From assembly GCA_005878515.1 (NCBI GenBank), contig VBLZ01000128.1, forward strand, positions 1 to 11,820: a stretch of 11,820 nt of DNA, written 5' to 3'. Below are positions 1 to 5,581 of this stretch, piece by piece. The notes below the pieces were generated by a model, which saw only the letters and a list, made by a program, of their open reading frames with translations, did not search any database and was not told the DNA's origin. The DNA is from Methanobacteriota archaeon (GTDB taxonomy: Archaea > Thermoplasmatota > Thermoplasmata > RBG-16-68-12). The position numbers and the translations under genes were made by a program. How positions within the stretch are numbered: the stretch's first letter is position 1; each line of letters begins with the position of its first letter.

Positions 1-607
1 ATAGCAGGACGAAGTCAATGAAGTCGTCACCATAGAGGACCAGGAAGTTCGCACCGAGGACGGTCTGCACCGAATAGAGGAGGTTGAAGGTGAAAGGCAA
101 GACGACGATGAAGCACAGCGCGACGCCGGAGAGGAACAGCAAAACCACCGGGACGGTGATTCGAAGGATGAGTCGTTTTTCGGACGGCTTCAGTGCAGGT
201 CCGATGAATTGTCCCAGCTCGTACACGATGACCGGCGAGCCGACGACGGCCGCGAGGAAGAAGGCGACCTTGAACATGACCACGTACGCGTCCCACGGCG
301 GTGCGAAACTGAAGTTTAGAGGGATCCCTCCGACCCTTTCCGGCACAAGATAATTCTTCATGGCGACGACAAATTGCGTCGCGACGTTCGGGTTGGTCGG
401 CCCGAGGGCGGGGATTAGCATCGGAATCTGCGTCCCAGAGACTGTCACGGAGCCGATTCCGGTGGTGAGGAACAGCGCGAACAGGACCACGATCACGATG
501 ACGATCACTTTGAGACGCTGCCGGAGTTCTTCGATATGCTCGAAGAATGTCATCCGCCGTTCACTCGGGCGGTCCTCCTCCGAAGCGACCTTCGCCACGG
601 CCGTCAT
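1..607 (-). CDS. tatC: Sec-independent protein translocase subunit TatC (C-terminal end outside window)
   Basis: TatC is the multi-spanning membrane receptor that recognises twin-arginine signal peptides and, with TatA, exports folded proteins. Translating the minus strand from 607 gives 202 residues before the window edge. Seen directly: the family motif HIEELRQRL at residues 24-32, whose Glu27 matches the signal-peptide-binding Glu of E. coli TatC; a first membrane helix at about 34-54; a long external loop; a second helix at about 108-130; the conserved block FIGPALKPSEKR at 134-145, with Glu143 matching E. coli Glu103; and a third helix at about 147-170. The sequence stops near the start of helix 4, so roughly the last quarter is missing. 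The start at 607 is preferred over the internal ATG at 553 because a TATA-like box lies about 24 bases upstream and 553 has no ribosome binding site. The gene lies in tandem behind the sulfite-oxidase-like gene, 57 bases away. Confidence 0.9.
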   Translation of the reverse strand, partial: MTAVAKVASEEDRPSERRMTFFEHIEELRQRLKVIVIVIVVLFALFLTTGIGSVTVSGTQIPMLIPALGPTNPNVATQFVVAMKNYLVPERVGGIPLNFSFAPPWDAYVVMFKVAFFLAAVVGSPVIVYELGQFIGPALKPSEKRLILRITVPVVLLFLSGVALCFIVVLPFTFNLLYSVQTVLGANFLVLYGDDFIDFVLL

Positions 608-627
608 CGCTGCCAAGAGGGCTCGGC

Positions 628-636
628 TTATGTACT
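628..636 (-). promoter_or_regulatory. Archaeal TATA-like box for tatC
   Basis: On the minus strand, 640 down to 627 reads GGAAAGTACATAAG: a purine/A-rich BRE-like stretch followed by a TATA-like core. Its centre is about 24 bases before the tatC ATG at 607, close to the spacing expected for a leaderless archaeal transcript. The box is imperfect and slightly close to the start codon, so a transcription start just inside the gene, with translation from 553, is a weaker alternative. Confidence 0.45.
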
Positions 637-664
637 TTCCACAAATGCAAGGTGCGAGAGCCCA

Positions 665-1231
665 TCAGAAAGAGTAGCGGTCCTCGGTCAACGGATCCGC
701 GGTGTTGCTGTACCCGCGGACTTCCCAGTACCCGAGCTCTTCCTCGTCCGTGAACGTGACGGCGCGCACCCACTTTGCACTCTTGTAGGCGTAGCGCTTC
801 GGCACGAGGAGCCGGACCGGACCCCCGTGTTCGATCGGAAGCGGCTTGCCGTCCCACTGGTAGGTGAGCAGGACGTCGGAATCGTAGAGGACGTTGAGCG
901 GATGGGACGTCGTGTAGCCATCGCCGCAGCGGAAGGTCGCGAAGCGAGCGGTCGGCCGAATCTGCGCGCGTTCCGCGACCTCCCTGACAGTGGCCCCGAC
1001 CCACTCGTTGTCGAACGTGGTCCAGCCCGTGACGCAATGGAAGGGAGAAACCACTTTCGCGGACGGCAGTCGTAGGAACTCGTCGTACGTGAAGCGGATG
1101 GGTTTGTCGACCGAGCCGTCCACGCGGAGGTCCCACTCCTTCGGGTCGAACCGGGGGACGATGCCCAGGTCGAGCCTCGGCCATTTCCGAACCTCCCGCT
1201 GCCCGGGCGGGAGAAGCCTCTCCGCCGCCAT
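665..1231 (-). CDS. Sulfite-oxidase-like molybdopterin-dependent oxidoreductase (YuiH-type, cytosolic)
   Basis: This 188-residue protein belongs to the oxidoreductase molybdopterin-binding superfamily (COG2041), in the short form often called YuiH-like; the substrate is unknown. Seen directly: an N-terminal LLPPGQ stretch typical of the family (residues 6-11), the block FHCVTGW at 65-71 whose Cys66 is the expected molybdenum ligand, the CGDGYTT segment at 102-108, HGGPVR at 135-140, and a C-terminal segment ending in YWEVRGYSN and DRYSF. The length fits the short family, which lacks the heme and dimerisation domains of animal sulfite oxidase. The start at 1231 is chosen because family similarity begins there and a TATA box lies 30 bases upstream; the open frame reaches 1396, but the added 55 residues are Arg-rich and run through the promoter. 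No twin-arginine signal or hydrophobic N-terminus is visible, so it should be cytosolic despite the tatC neighbour. Confidence 0.88.
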   Translation of the reverse strand: MAAERLLPPGQREVRKWPRLDLGIVPRFDPKEWDLRVDGSVDKPIRFTYDEFLRLPSAKVVSPFHCVTGWTTFDNEWVGATVREVAERAQIRPTARFATFRCGDGYTTSHPLNVLYDSDVLLTYQWDGKPLPIEHGGPVRLLVPKRYAYKSAKWVRAVTFTDEEELGYWEVRGYSNTADPLTEDRYSF

Positions 1232-1257
1232 CCGAACGAGACCATTGAAATCCCTCG

Positions 1258-1265
1258 ATATAAAT
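1258..1265 (-). promoter_or_regulatory. Archaeal TATA box for the molybdopterin oxidoreductase gene
   Basis: The minus strand reads ATTTATAT here, a near-consensus archaeal TATA box standing out in GC-rich DNA. Its centre is about 30 bases before the ATG at 1231, so transcription would start about 4 bases before the start codon (leaderless or nearly so). It lies in the 182-base divergent intergenic region shared with nuoA. Confidence 0.65.
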
Positions 1266-1379
1266 CGTTGTGCCAATGTTCGGCGAGGATTTTCGGCGTA
1301 CGACTCCACGTCTCTTCGAGACGCGACGCGAGCCCGCGTCACCGGGAGAAAACACGAGGGTCGTGTGCCCCGACAAAGG

Positions 1380-1386
1380 TTTAATA
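1380..1386 (+). promoter_or_regulatory. Archaeal TATA box driving the nuo operon
   Basis: The sequence ACAAAGGTTTAATAG (1373-1387) contains a purine-rich BRE-like element followed by TTTAATA at 1380-1386. The centre is about 31 bases before the nuoA ATG at 1414, giving a predicted transcript start near 1409-1411 and almost no leader. No Shine-Dalgarno sequence precedes nuoA, in keeping with leaderless translation. No other convincing promoter was seen downstream, so this is the likely promoter of the whole operon. Confidence 0.6.
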
Positions 1387-1413
1387 GCCCGACCAATTTT
1401 CCACGCGACGGAC

Positions 1414-1785
1414 ATGGTGCTGGAAAGCTACGTGCCCGTCGTGATTTTTGCTGTCGTTGCCCTGCTGTTCCCGCTCGGCACGTTCTTCGCCACGCGCCTG
1501 TTCCGGCCCGACCACCCGACGCCCCTGAAGGACCTCACCTACGAGTGCGGCGAGGTCCCGGAAGGCGTGGCGCAGATCCAATTTCACTTCCAATATTACA
1601 TGTTCGCGCTCATCTTCGTCATCTTCGACGTCGCCGCGATCTTCCTCCTCCTCTGGGCCTTCGCGTGGGGCGGCCTCTTGAACTCGGTATCGCCGGTGGC
1701 CAAGTTCTCGATCTTCCTGTTCCTCGGGATCATGTTCGTCGCCACGCAATACGCGCTCAAGAAGGAGGAGGTCATCCAGATATGA
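1414..1785 (+). CDS. nuoA: NADH-quinone oxidoreductase-like complex I, subunit A
   Basis: NuoA is a small three-helix membrane subunit at the junction of the quinone module and the membrane arm. The 123-residue product has helix 1 at about 8-28, the family signature TYECGEVPEG at 42-51 in the loop, helix 2 at about 62-83 and helix 3 at about 94-112. In helix 2 the usual FDVE motif reads FDVAA: Asp72 is kept, but the following conserved Glu (E. coli Glu81) is Ala74. The ATG at 1414 is the first start after the TATA box; an open frame extends upstream to 1270 but crosses the promoter. This is the first gene of the operon. Its stop overlaps the nuoC start as ATGA (1782-1785). nuoB, which normally follows nuoA, is not present. 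Confidence 0.95.
   Translation: MVLESYVPVVIFAVVALLFPLGTFFATRLFRPDHPTPLKDLTYECGEVPEGVAQIQFHFQYYMFALIFVIFDVAAIFLLLWAFAWGGLLNSVSPVAKFSIFLFLGIMFVATQYALKKEEVIQI
1767..1772 (+). promoter_or_regulatory. Strong Shine-Dalgarno sequence for nuoC
   Basis: GGAGGT inside the end of nuoA lies 9 bases before the ATG at 1782. It fixes the nuoC start and excludes the longer open frame running back to 990. It is the best ribosome binding site in the operon and shows that internal cistrons use SD-led initiation while the first gene appears leaderless. Confidence 0.7.
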
Positions 1786-2318
1786 GCGCGGTCGTCACGT
1801 CCTCTCCGTCGATCACGGGACGGTCGGTGCCCGGGGCCGAGAAGGAGGTCCTCGCGCAGCTGAAGGCCGCCTTCGGTCCGAAGCTGAAAGACGCGAAGGT
1901 CGTCCGCGAGCGCCTCGTCGAGATCATGATCGACCGGGCCGAGCTCGTCCCCGTGTGCACGTACCTGAAGGACACGCTCGGCTTCGAGCATCTCTCGTGC
2001 GTCACCGCCGTCGATTGGAAGGACCATTTCGAGAGCATCTACCACATCGAGAATTACTACAACGGCTGCATGGTCCAGGTGAACGCGCAGATCCCATACG
2101 ACGACCCGAAGATCGCCACCCTGACCGGCCTCTGGCATGCCGCGGACTTCCTCGAACGAGAGATGTGGGACCTGATGGGCGTCGAATACACGGGCCATCC
2201 GAACCTCACGCGCATCCTGTTGCCGGAGGACTTCAAGTTCCACCCGCTCCGGAAGGAGTTCGCCCAAGAGGTCGACCGGCAGTACATCACGCGCCGCAAG
2301 CTCCGGGGGGGCAAGTGA
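1782..2318 (+). CDS. nuoC: Complex I 30-kDa-type subunit C
   Basis: NuoC is a hydrophilic, cofactor-free subunit that packs against NuoD in the connecting module. The 178-residue protein shows the family's C-terminal half clearly: WHAADFLEREMWDLMGV, corresponding to the usual W.ERE.wDl.G pattern, then GHPNLTRILLPEDF and FHPLRKEF, corresponding to GHPLRKD. The N-terminal 25 residues are variable and Ser/Val-rich. The canonical Trp-Glu-Gly before HPLRK is replaced by FKF, a modest departure. NuoC is separate from NuoD, unlike the NuoCD fusion of E. coli. It starts with ATG overlapping the nuoA stop and ends with TGATG, sharing one base with nuoD. Direct contact with nuoA means nuoB has no room here. 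Confidence 0.95.
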   Translation: MSAVVTSSPSITGRSVPGAEKEVLAQLKAAFGPKLKDAKVVRERLVEIMIDRAELVPVCTYLKDTLGFEHLSCVTAVDWKDHFESIYHIENYYNGCMVQVNAQIPYDDPKIATLTGLWHAADFLEREMWDLMGVEYTGHPNLTRILLPEDFKFHPLRKEFAQEVDRQYITRRKLRGGK

Positions 2319-3412
2319 TGACGGAGTTCTGGATCAACATGGGGCCCCAGCACCCCATGACCCACGGGCTCTGGAACATGAAGGTCCAAGTCGATGGGGA
2401 GACGGTCACGGACGCGAAGCCGGAGATCGGTTACCTCCACCGCGGCTACGAGAAGATCATGGAGGTCCGAGAGTTCCAGAAGAACGTCGTCTTGACGGAC
2501 CGGCTGTGCTACGTCTCGTCGATCACGTGGTCCCACGCGTACTGCCTCGCGGTCGAGAAGATGATGGGGATCGAGACCCCGGAGCGCGGCCAATGGATCC
2601 GGGTGGTGGCCCTCGAACTCCAACGAATTGCGTCCCACTTGATGTGGCTCGCCGCGTACGGCCCGGACCTCGGCCTCCTCACGGGACTCCTGTGGGCGCT
2701 GCGGGAGCGAGAACTGTTCCTCGATTTGATCCAGCTGATGTCCGGCGCGCGGATGAACCAGAACTATCCCCGGGTCGGCGGGGTCCGCAACGACCTGCCG
2801 GAGAACTTCGAGGCGATGTGCCGGCGGAGCATCGAGCACTTCCTCGAGAAGGTGGACAACGAGTACCAGCGGGTCTTCCAGGAATCGAAGGTCTTCCACA
2901 TGCGCACGGAAGGGGTCGGGAAGATTTCCGCCGCGGACGCGATCGACTGGGGCGTCACCGGTCCGAACCTGCGCGCGTGCGGCGTGAACGTCGACCTGCG
3001 CCGCCTCGATCCGTACGAGGTGTACGAGGAGATCGACTTCGAGCCGCAGGTGTGGCACGATGGCGGGGCGGGCGATTCGTACGCCCGGTTCGTGTGCCGG
3101 TTCAACGAGTTGAGGGAGTCCTGCCAGATCATCCTCCAGGCGCTCGAGAAGATGCCGAAGACCGGACCGTATCGGGTGAAGGCTCCGCGCCGGGCGGAAG
3201 GCGAGGGGTACGCGAAGACGGAGGACTCGCGGGGCGAGGCCCTCTTCTACGTGATCGGCGACGGCGACGACCGGCCGTACCGTGTGAAGATTCGCAGCCC
3301 GGTCTTCTGTACGATGGCCGCGACTCCGATTATGCTGCGCGGCAACAAGCTCGCCGACTCGGTCGCGATCCTCGGATCCGTCGACGTGTGCGTCGGGGAG
3401 ATGGATAAGTGA
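2318..3412 (+). CDS. nuoD: Complex I 49-kDa-type subunit D
   Basis: NuoD is the [NiFe]-hydrogenase-large-subunit homologue that forms the quinone site together with NuoB. The 364-residue product begins close to the family core: GPQHPMTHG at residues 9-17 contains His16, matching the quinone-site His (Thermus Nqo4 His38), and Tyr65 in LCYVSS matches Thermus Tyr87. Other signatures are IGYLHRGYEK, HAYCLAVEKM, LELQRIASHLMWL and YPRVGGVRNDLP. The hydrogenase metal-binding CxxC pairs are absent from both ends, and the C-terminus is GEMDK, like the complex I GEVDR ending, so this is a complex I or Fpo-type subunit and not a hydrogenase. It overlaps nuoC by one base and nuoH by GTGA. Its normal partner NuoB, carrier of cluster N2, is not encoded in the window. 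Confidence 0.96.
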   Translation: MTEFWINMGPQHPMTHGLWNMKVQVDGETVTDAKPEIGYLHRGYEKIMEVREFQKNVVLTDRLCYVSSITWSHAYCLAVEKMMGIETPERGQWIRVVALELQRIASHLMWLAAYGPDLGLLTGLLWALRERELFLDLIQLMSGARMNQNYPRVGGVRNDLPENFEAMCRRSIEHFLEKVDNEYQRVFQESKVFHMRTEGVGKISAADAIDWGVTGPNLRACGVNVDLRRLDPYEVYEEIDFEPQVWHDGGAGDSYARFVCRFNELRESCQIILQALEKMPKTGPYRVKAPRRAEGEGYAKTEDSRGEALFYVIGDGDDRPYRVKIRSPVFCTMAATPIMLRGNKLADSVAILGSVDVCVGEMDK

Positions 3413-4692
3413 CGAGTGCGCCGCTTGTCCCGAATCTGTTCGCGGTCTGCGAGGTCCTCGTCCTCGCGATCGTCTGGGTCGTCGATCAGATCCTGTACGC
3501 GCTCGCCGGGTTGATCCCGCCGCTGACCGGCTTGGCCCAGTGGTTCGACCCGGTCGCTCGCGCCCGGCTCGGGATGGGGCCGCTCGGGTCCGAGTTGCTC
3601 ATCGTCGTCGTCACGTGGCTCATCGCGGTCACGGTCATCGTCATCTGGGCGACGCTGGTCAACCTCCTGACGATGATGTGGGTCGAGCGGAAATTCTACA
3701 GCCGCCTCCAGGATCGATACGGCATCATGATCTCGATCTGGTCGCTCCCGTTCTGGCCGTTCAACCGGGCCCATCGACCCACGCACCGCGGCACCGGATA
3801 CCTGCAGAACATCGCGGACGGGGTCAAGCTCCTGCAGAAGGAGAACATCACCCCGCGGAACGCGGACTCCGCGATGTTCCACATCTCGCCGGTCCTCATC
3901 GCCTCGTCGACGCTGATGATCTTCGCCGCCCTCCCGTGGAGCAGCGGATTCTACGTCGCCAACCTGGAGCTCGGGATCCTGTTCATCTTCGCCGCGTTCT
4001 CGCTCGCGCCCCTCGGCATCTTGATCGCGGGCTGGTCTGCGAACAACAAGTACACCCTCGTCGGCGGGCTGCGCGCCGCGGCAATGCTCATGGCCTACGA
4101 GATTCCGATGATCCTTTCCGTCATTGCCCTCGTGTTCTTCACCGGCTCCCTCAATCCCCTGACGATTGTGAAGCAACAGGAACGAACGCTCTTTTCCCTG
4201 GGGCCGCTCGCCATCCCGGCGTGGTACGTCTTCTCGCCGCAGATCCTCGGGTTCATCGTGTTCAGCGTCTCGATGATGGCAGAGATGGAGCGCATCCCGT
4301 TCGACATTCCGGAGGCGGAGGCGGAACTCGTCGAGGGATGGACGACGGAGTATTCGGGGATGCGGTTCGGCCTCGTGTTCGGGTTCAAGTGGCTCCGGAT
4401 GATCGCGGGCGCCGCGCTCATCGCGATCCTCTACCTCGGCGGCTGGAGCGGGCCCGTCTTCGTGACCCTGTCCGTCGGAGGGGTCCCCGTGCCGATCGTC
4501 CCGGAGGAAGCTTGGTTCCTCCTGAAGATCTACCTGATCTCGATCGTCTTCATCTGGATCTCCTGGTCCGTGCCGCGCGTGCGGATCGACCAGATCCTGA
4601 ACATCGGGTGGAAGAAGCTCATCCCCTATTCCCTCGGGGCCATCATCATCGCGGCCGCCGCGATTGCGTCGGGTCTCTGGGCCGTGGGGTGA
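3409..4692 (+). CDS. nuoH: Complex I subunit H (membrane quinone-site subunit), N-terminally extended
   Basis: NuoH forms the membrane end of the quinone tunnel and the start of the proton path. The 427-residue product is long for the family (about 325-350). Residues 1-50 include an extra hydrophobic stretch (about 11-40). The core starts near 60 with WVERKFYSRLQDRYG at 91-105, followed by an insertion of about 17 residues relative to E. coli (105-127, Trp/Pro/His/Arg-rich) in the quinone-entrance loop. Further signatures are QNIADGVKLLQKENITP, AGWSANNKY, MAYEIP with Glu231, and RIPFDIPEAEAELVEGW with TEYSGMRF (295-320). Just after that, the usual GEY motif reads GFKW, placing Lys327 where Glu is expected. 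The start is GTG overlapping the nuoD stop, with GGGGAG 8 bases upstream. nuoI, the usual next gene, is missing. Confidence 0.95.
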   Translation: MTSAPLVPNLFAVCEVLVLAIVWVVDQILYALAGLIPPLTGLAQWFDPVARARLGMGPLGSELLIVVVTWLIAVTVIVIWATLVNLLTMMWVERKFYSRLQDRYGIMISIWSLPFWPFNRAHRPTHRGTGYLQNIADGVKLLQKENITPRNADSAMFHISPVLIASSTLMIFAALPWSSGFYVANLELGILFIFAAFSLAPLGILIAGWSANNKYTLVGGLRAAAMLMAYEIPMILSVIALVFFTGSLNPLTIVKQQERTLFSLGPLAIPAWYVFSPQILGFIVFSVSMMAEMERIPFDIPEAEAELVEGWTTEYSGMRFGLVFGFKWLRMIAGAALIAILYLGGWSGPVFVTLSVGGVPVPIVPEEAWFLLKIYLISIVFIWISWSVPRVRIDQILNIGWKKLIPYSLGAIIIAAAAIASGLWAVG

Positions 4693-4737
4693 GCGGCGTG
4701 TCGGGCCGGGAACGCGTCATCGGGAGGGAGACACGCG
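4693..4737 (+). other. Spacer between nuoH and nuoJ, at the position where nuoI is expected
   Basis: This is the only real gap inside an otherwise overlapping operon. It holds no cysteine-rich ferredoxin motif and no recognisable nuoI remnant. It contains a good Shine-Dalgarno-like run, GGGAGGGAG, at 4722-4730. The frame of nuoH continues after its TGA straight through the spacer into nuoJ without another stop. Confidence 0.6.
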
Positions 4738-5019
4738 GTCGACGTTGACTGGACGCTCATCGCGTTCTTCGTCTTGAGCGCCTTCGAGGTCATCGGCTCG
4801 ATCCTGGTCGTCATCAACAAGCGGATGGTCCGCGCGGCGTTCTGGCTCGCGATGACCCTCGTGACGATCGGCGCGATCTACCTCCTCTTCCAGAGCGAGT
4901 TCGTGTTCCTCATCCAGATCATCGTATACGCGGGTGCGGTGCCCGTGCTCTTCGTCTTCGGGATCATGCTGACCCGGAGGACAATCATGGACGAGCCGGG
5001 GCCGGAGGGCGGACCGTGA
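4738..5019 (+). CDS. nuoJ: Complex I subunit J, N-terminal half (split NuoJ)
   Basis: This encodes the first three membrane helices of NuoJ. Helix 1 runs from WTLIAFFVL to about NKR, helix 2 is around AFWLAMTLVTIGAIYLLF, and helix 3 contains LIQIIVYAGAVPVLFVFGIML, the conserved segment that carries the pi-bulge in complex I structures. The product ends soon after helix 3; helices 4-5 are in the next gene, as in the split FpoJ of methanogens. The start is uncertain. Similarity to NuoJ begins at about 4741-4750, and an SD-like run lies 7-10 bases before 4738, but the codon there is GTC. The first standard in-frame start is TTG at 4774, which has no SD and would cut helix 1 in half. A single-base error (GTG read as GTC) or a non-standard start would explain this. 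The stop overlaps the next gene as GTGA. Confidence 0.82.
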   Translation, partial: VDVDWTLIAFFVLSAFEVIGSILVVINKRMVRAAFWLAMTLVTIGAIYLLFQSEFVFLIQIIVYAGAVPVLFVFGIMLTRRTIMDEPGPEGGP

Positions 5020-5279
5020 ACGCGCGGGAGTTCCTCGTCGTCCTCGCGGCGACGGCCCTGTTCCTCGTGATGGGAGCCTCGTTCCTCGGCAACGTGAACT
5101 GGCTAGGCTCCCCGACGTCGATCCCGGTCTACAACACGACGTCGAACAACGGGATCGCGAACCAGATGTTCGATACCTTCGCGATCACGATCATCCTGAT
5201 CGCCATCCTGCTGGGAGCCGCGATGATCGGCGGCGTCTACCTCGCGAAGATGGATGAACCGGGGAAGGTGGGCCCGTGA
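5016..5279 (+). CDS. nuoJ: Complex I subunit J, C-terminal half (split NuoJ)
   Basis: This 87-residue protein has two hydrophobic helices: residues about 5-24 (FLVVLAATALFLVMGASFL) and about 55-77, ending in IGGVYLAKMDE. The second corresponds to the last helix of NuoJ, which usually ends in GA.vLakk. A polar Asn/Thr/Ser-rich loop, including YNTTSNNG, connects them on the outside. On its own the protein is too short to be a full NuoJ, but together with the preceding gene it restores the five-helix subunit. It starts with GTG overlapping the stop of the N-terminal half, with GGAGGG 6 bases upstream, and ends with a GTGA overlap to nuoK. The split could be ancestral in the lineage rather than a mutation, because each half has its own start and ribosome binding site. 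Confidence 0.88.
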   Translation: MNAREFLVVLAATALFLVMGASFLGNVNWLGSPTSIPVYNTTSNNGIANQMFDTFAITIILIAILLGAAMIGGVYLAKMDEPGKVGP

Positions 5280-5578
5280 TCCCCCTCCAATACGAACTGC
5301 TCCTGTCCGCGATGCTCCTCTGCATCGGCCTCTACGGCGTCCTCGCCCGCCGGAACGGCATCATCGTTCTGATGTCGATCGAGATCATCCTGAACGCCTC
5401 GATTCTGAACTTCGTCGCGTTCAGCTCGTACAGCGGCGATGCGAGCGGCCAGGTGTTCGCCCTCCTCGGGATCGCGGTCGCCGCGGCGGAAGCGGCAGTC
5501 GGGCTCGCGGTGTTCCTGTCGATCTACCAGACCCACGGGACGATCGAGCTGGACAAGGTCCGTTTCCTGAAGTGGTGA
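5276..5578 (+). CDS. nuoK: Complex I subunit K (MnhC/MrpC-like)
   Basis: NuoK is a three-helix subunit between NuoJ/A and NuoN that carries part of the central charged path. The 100-residue length equals that of E. coli NuoK. Both key glutamates are present at the same numbers: Glu36 in LMSIEIILN and Glu72 in VAAAEAAVGLAVF. The Asn-rich signature LNASILNFVAF follows Glu36. The GTG start overlaps the upstream stop (GTGA, 5276-5279), with AAGGTG 5 bases before it. The stop is three bases before the nuoL start. Confidence 0.95.
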   Translation: MIPLQYELLLSAMLLCIGLYGVLARRNGIIVLMSIEIILNASILNFVAFSSYSGDASGQVFALLGIAVAAAEAAVGLAVFLSIYQTHGTIELDKVRFLKW

Positions 5579-5581
5579 GTC

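Noticed and set aside
608..664. Possible terminator between the molybdopterin gene and tatC
   Set aside because: No T-rich run or stable hairpin was seen on the minus strand; only the tatC TATA-like box is recognisable.
1232..1396. Longer start for the molybdopterin protein at 1396
   Set aside because: The extension crosses its own TATA box and the nuoA promoter and has no family similarity.
990..1781. Upstream extension of the nuoC frame to 990
   Set aside because: The added part is an Arg/Pro-rich shadow of nuoA and of the promoter region; the strong SD at 1767-1772 and the ATGA overlap place the start at 1782.
4698..4748. A 16-codon GTG-started mini frame in the nuoH-nuoJ spacer
   Set aside because: It is short, Arg/Gly-rich, and resembles the shadow frame continuing from nuoH; no Fe-S cysteines, so it is not a nuoI remnant.
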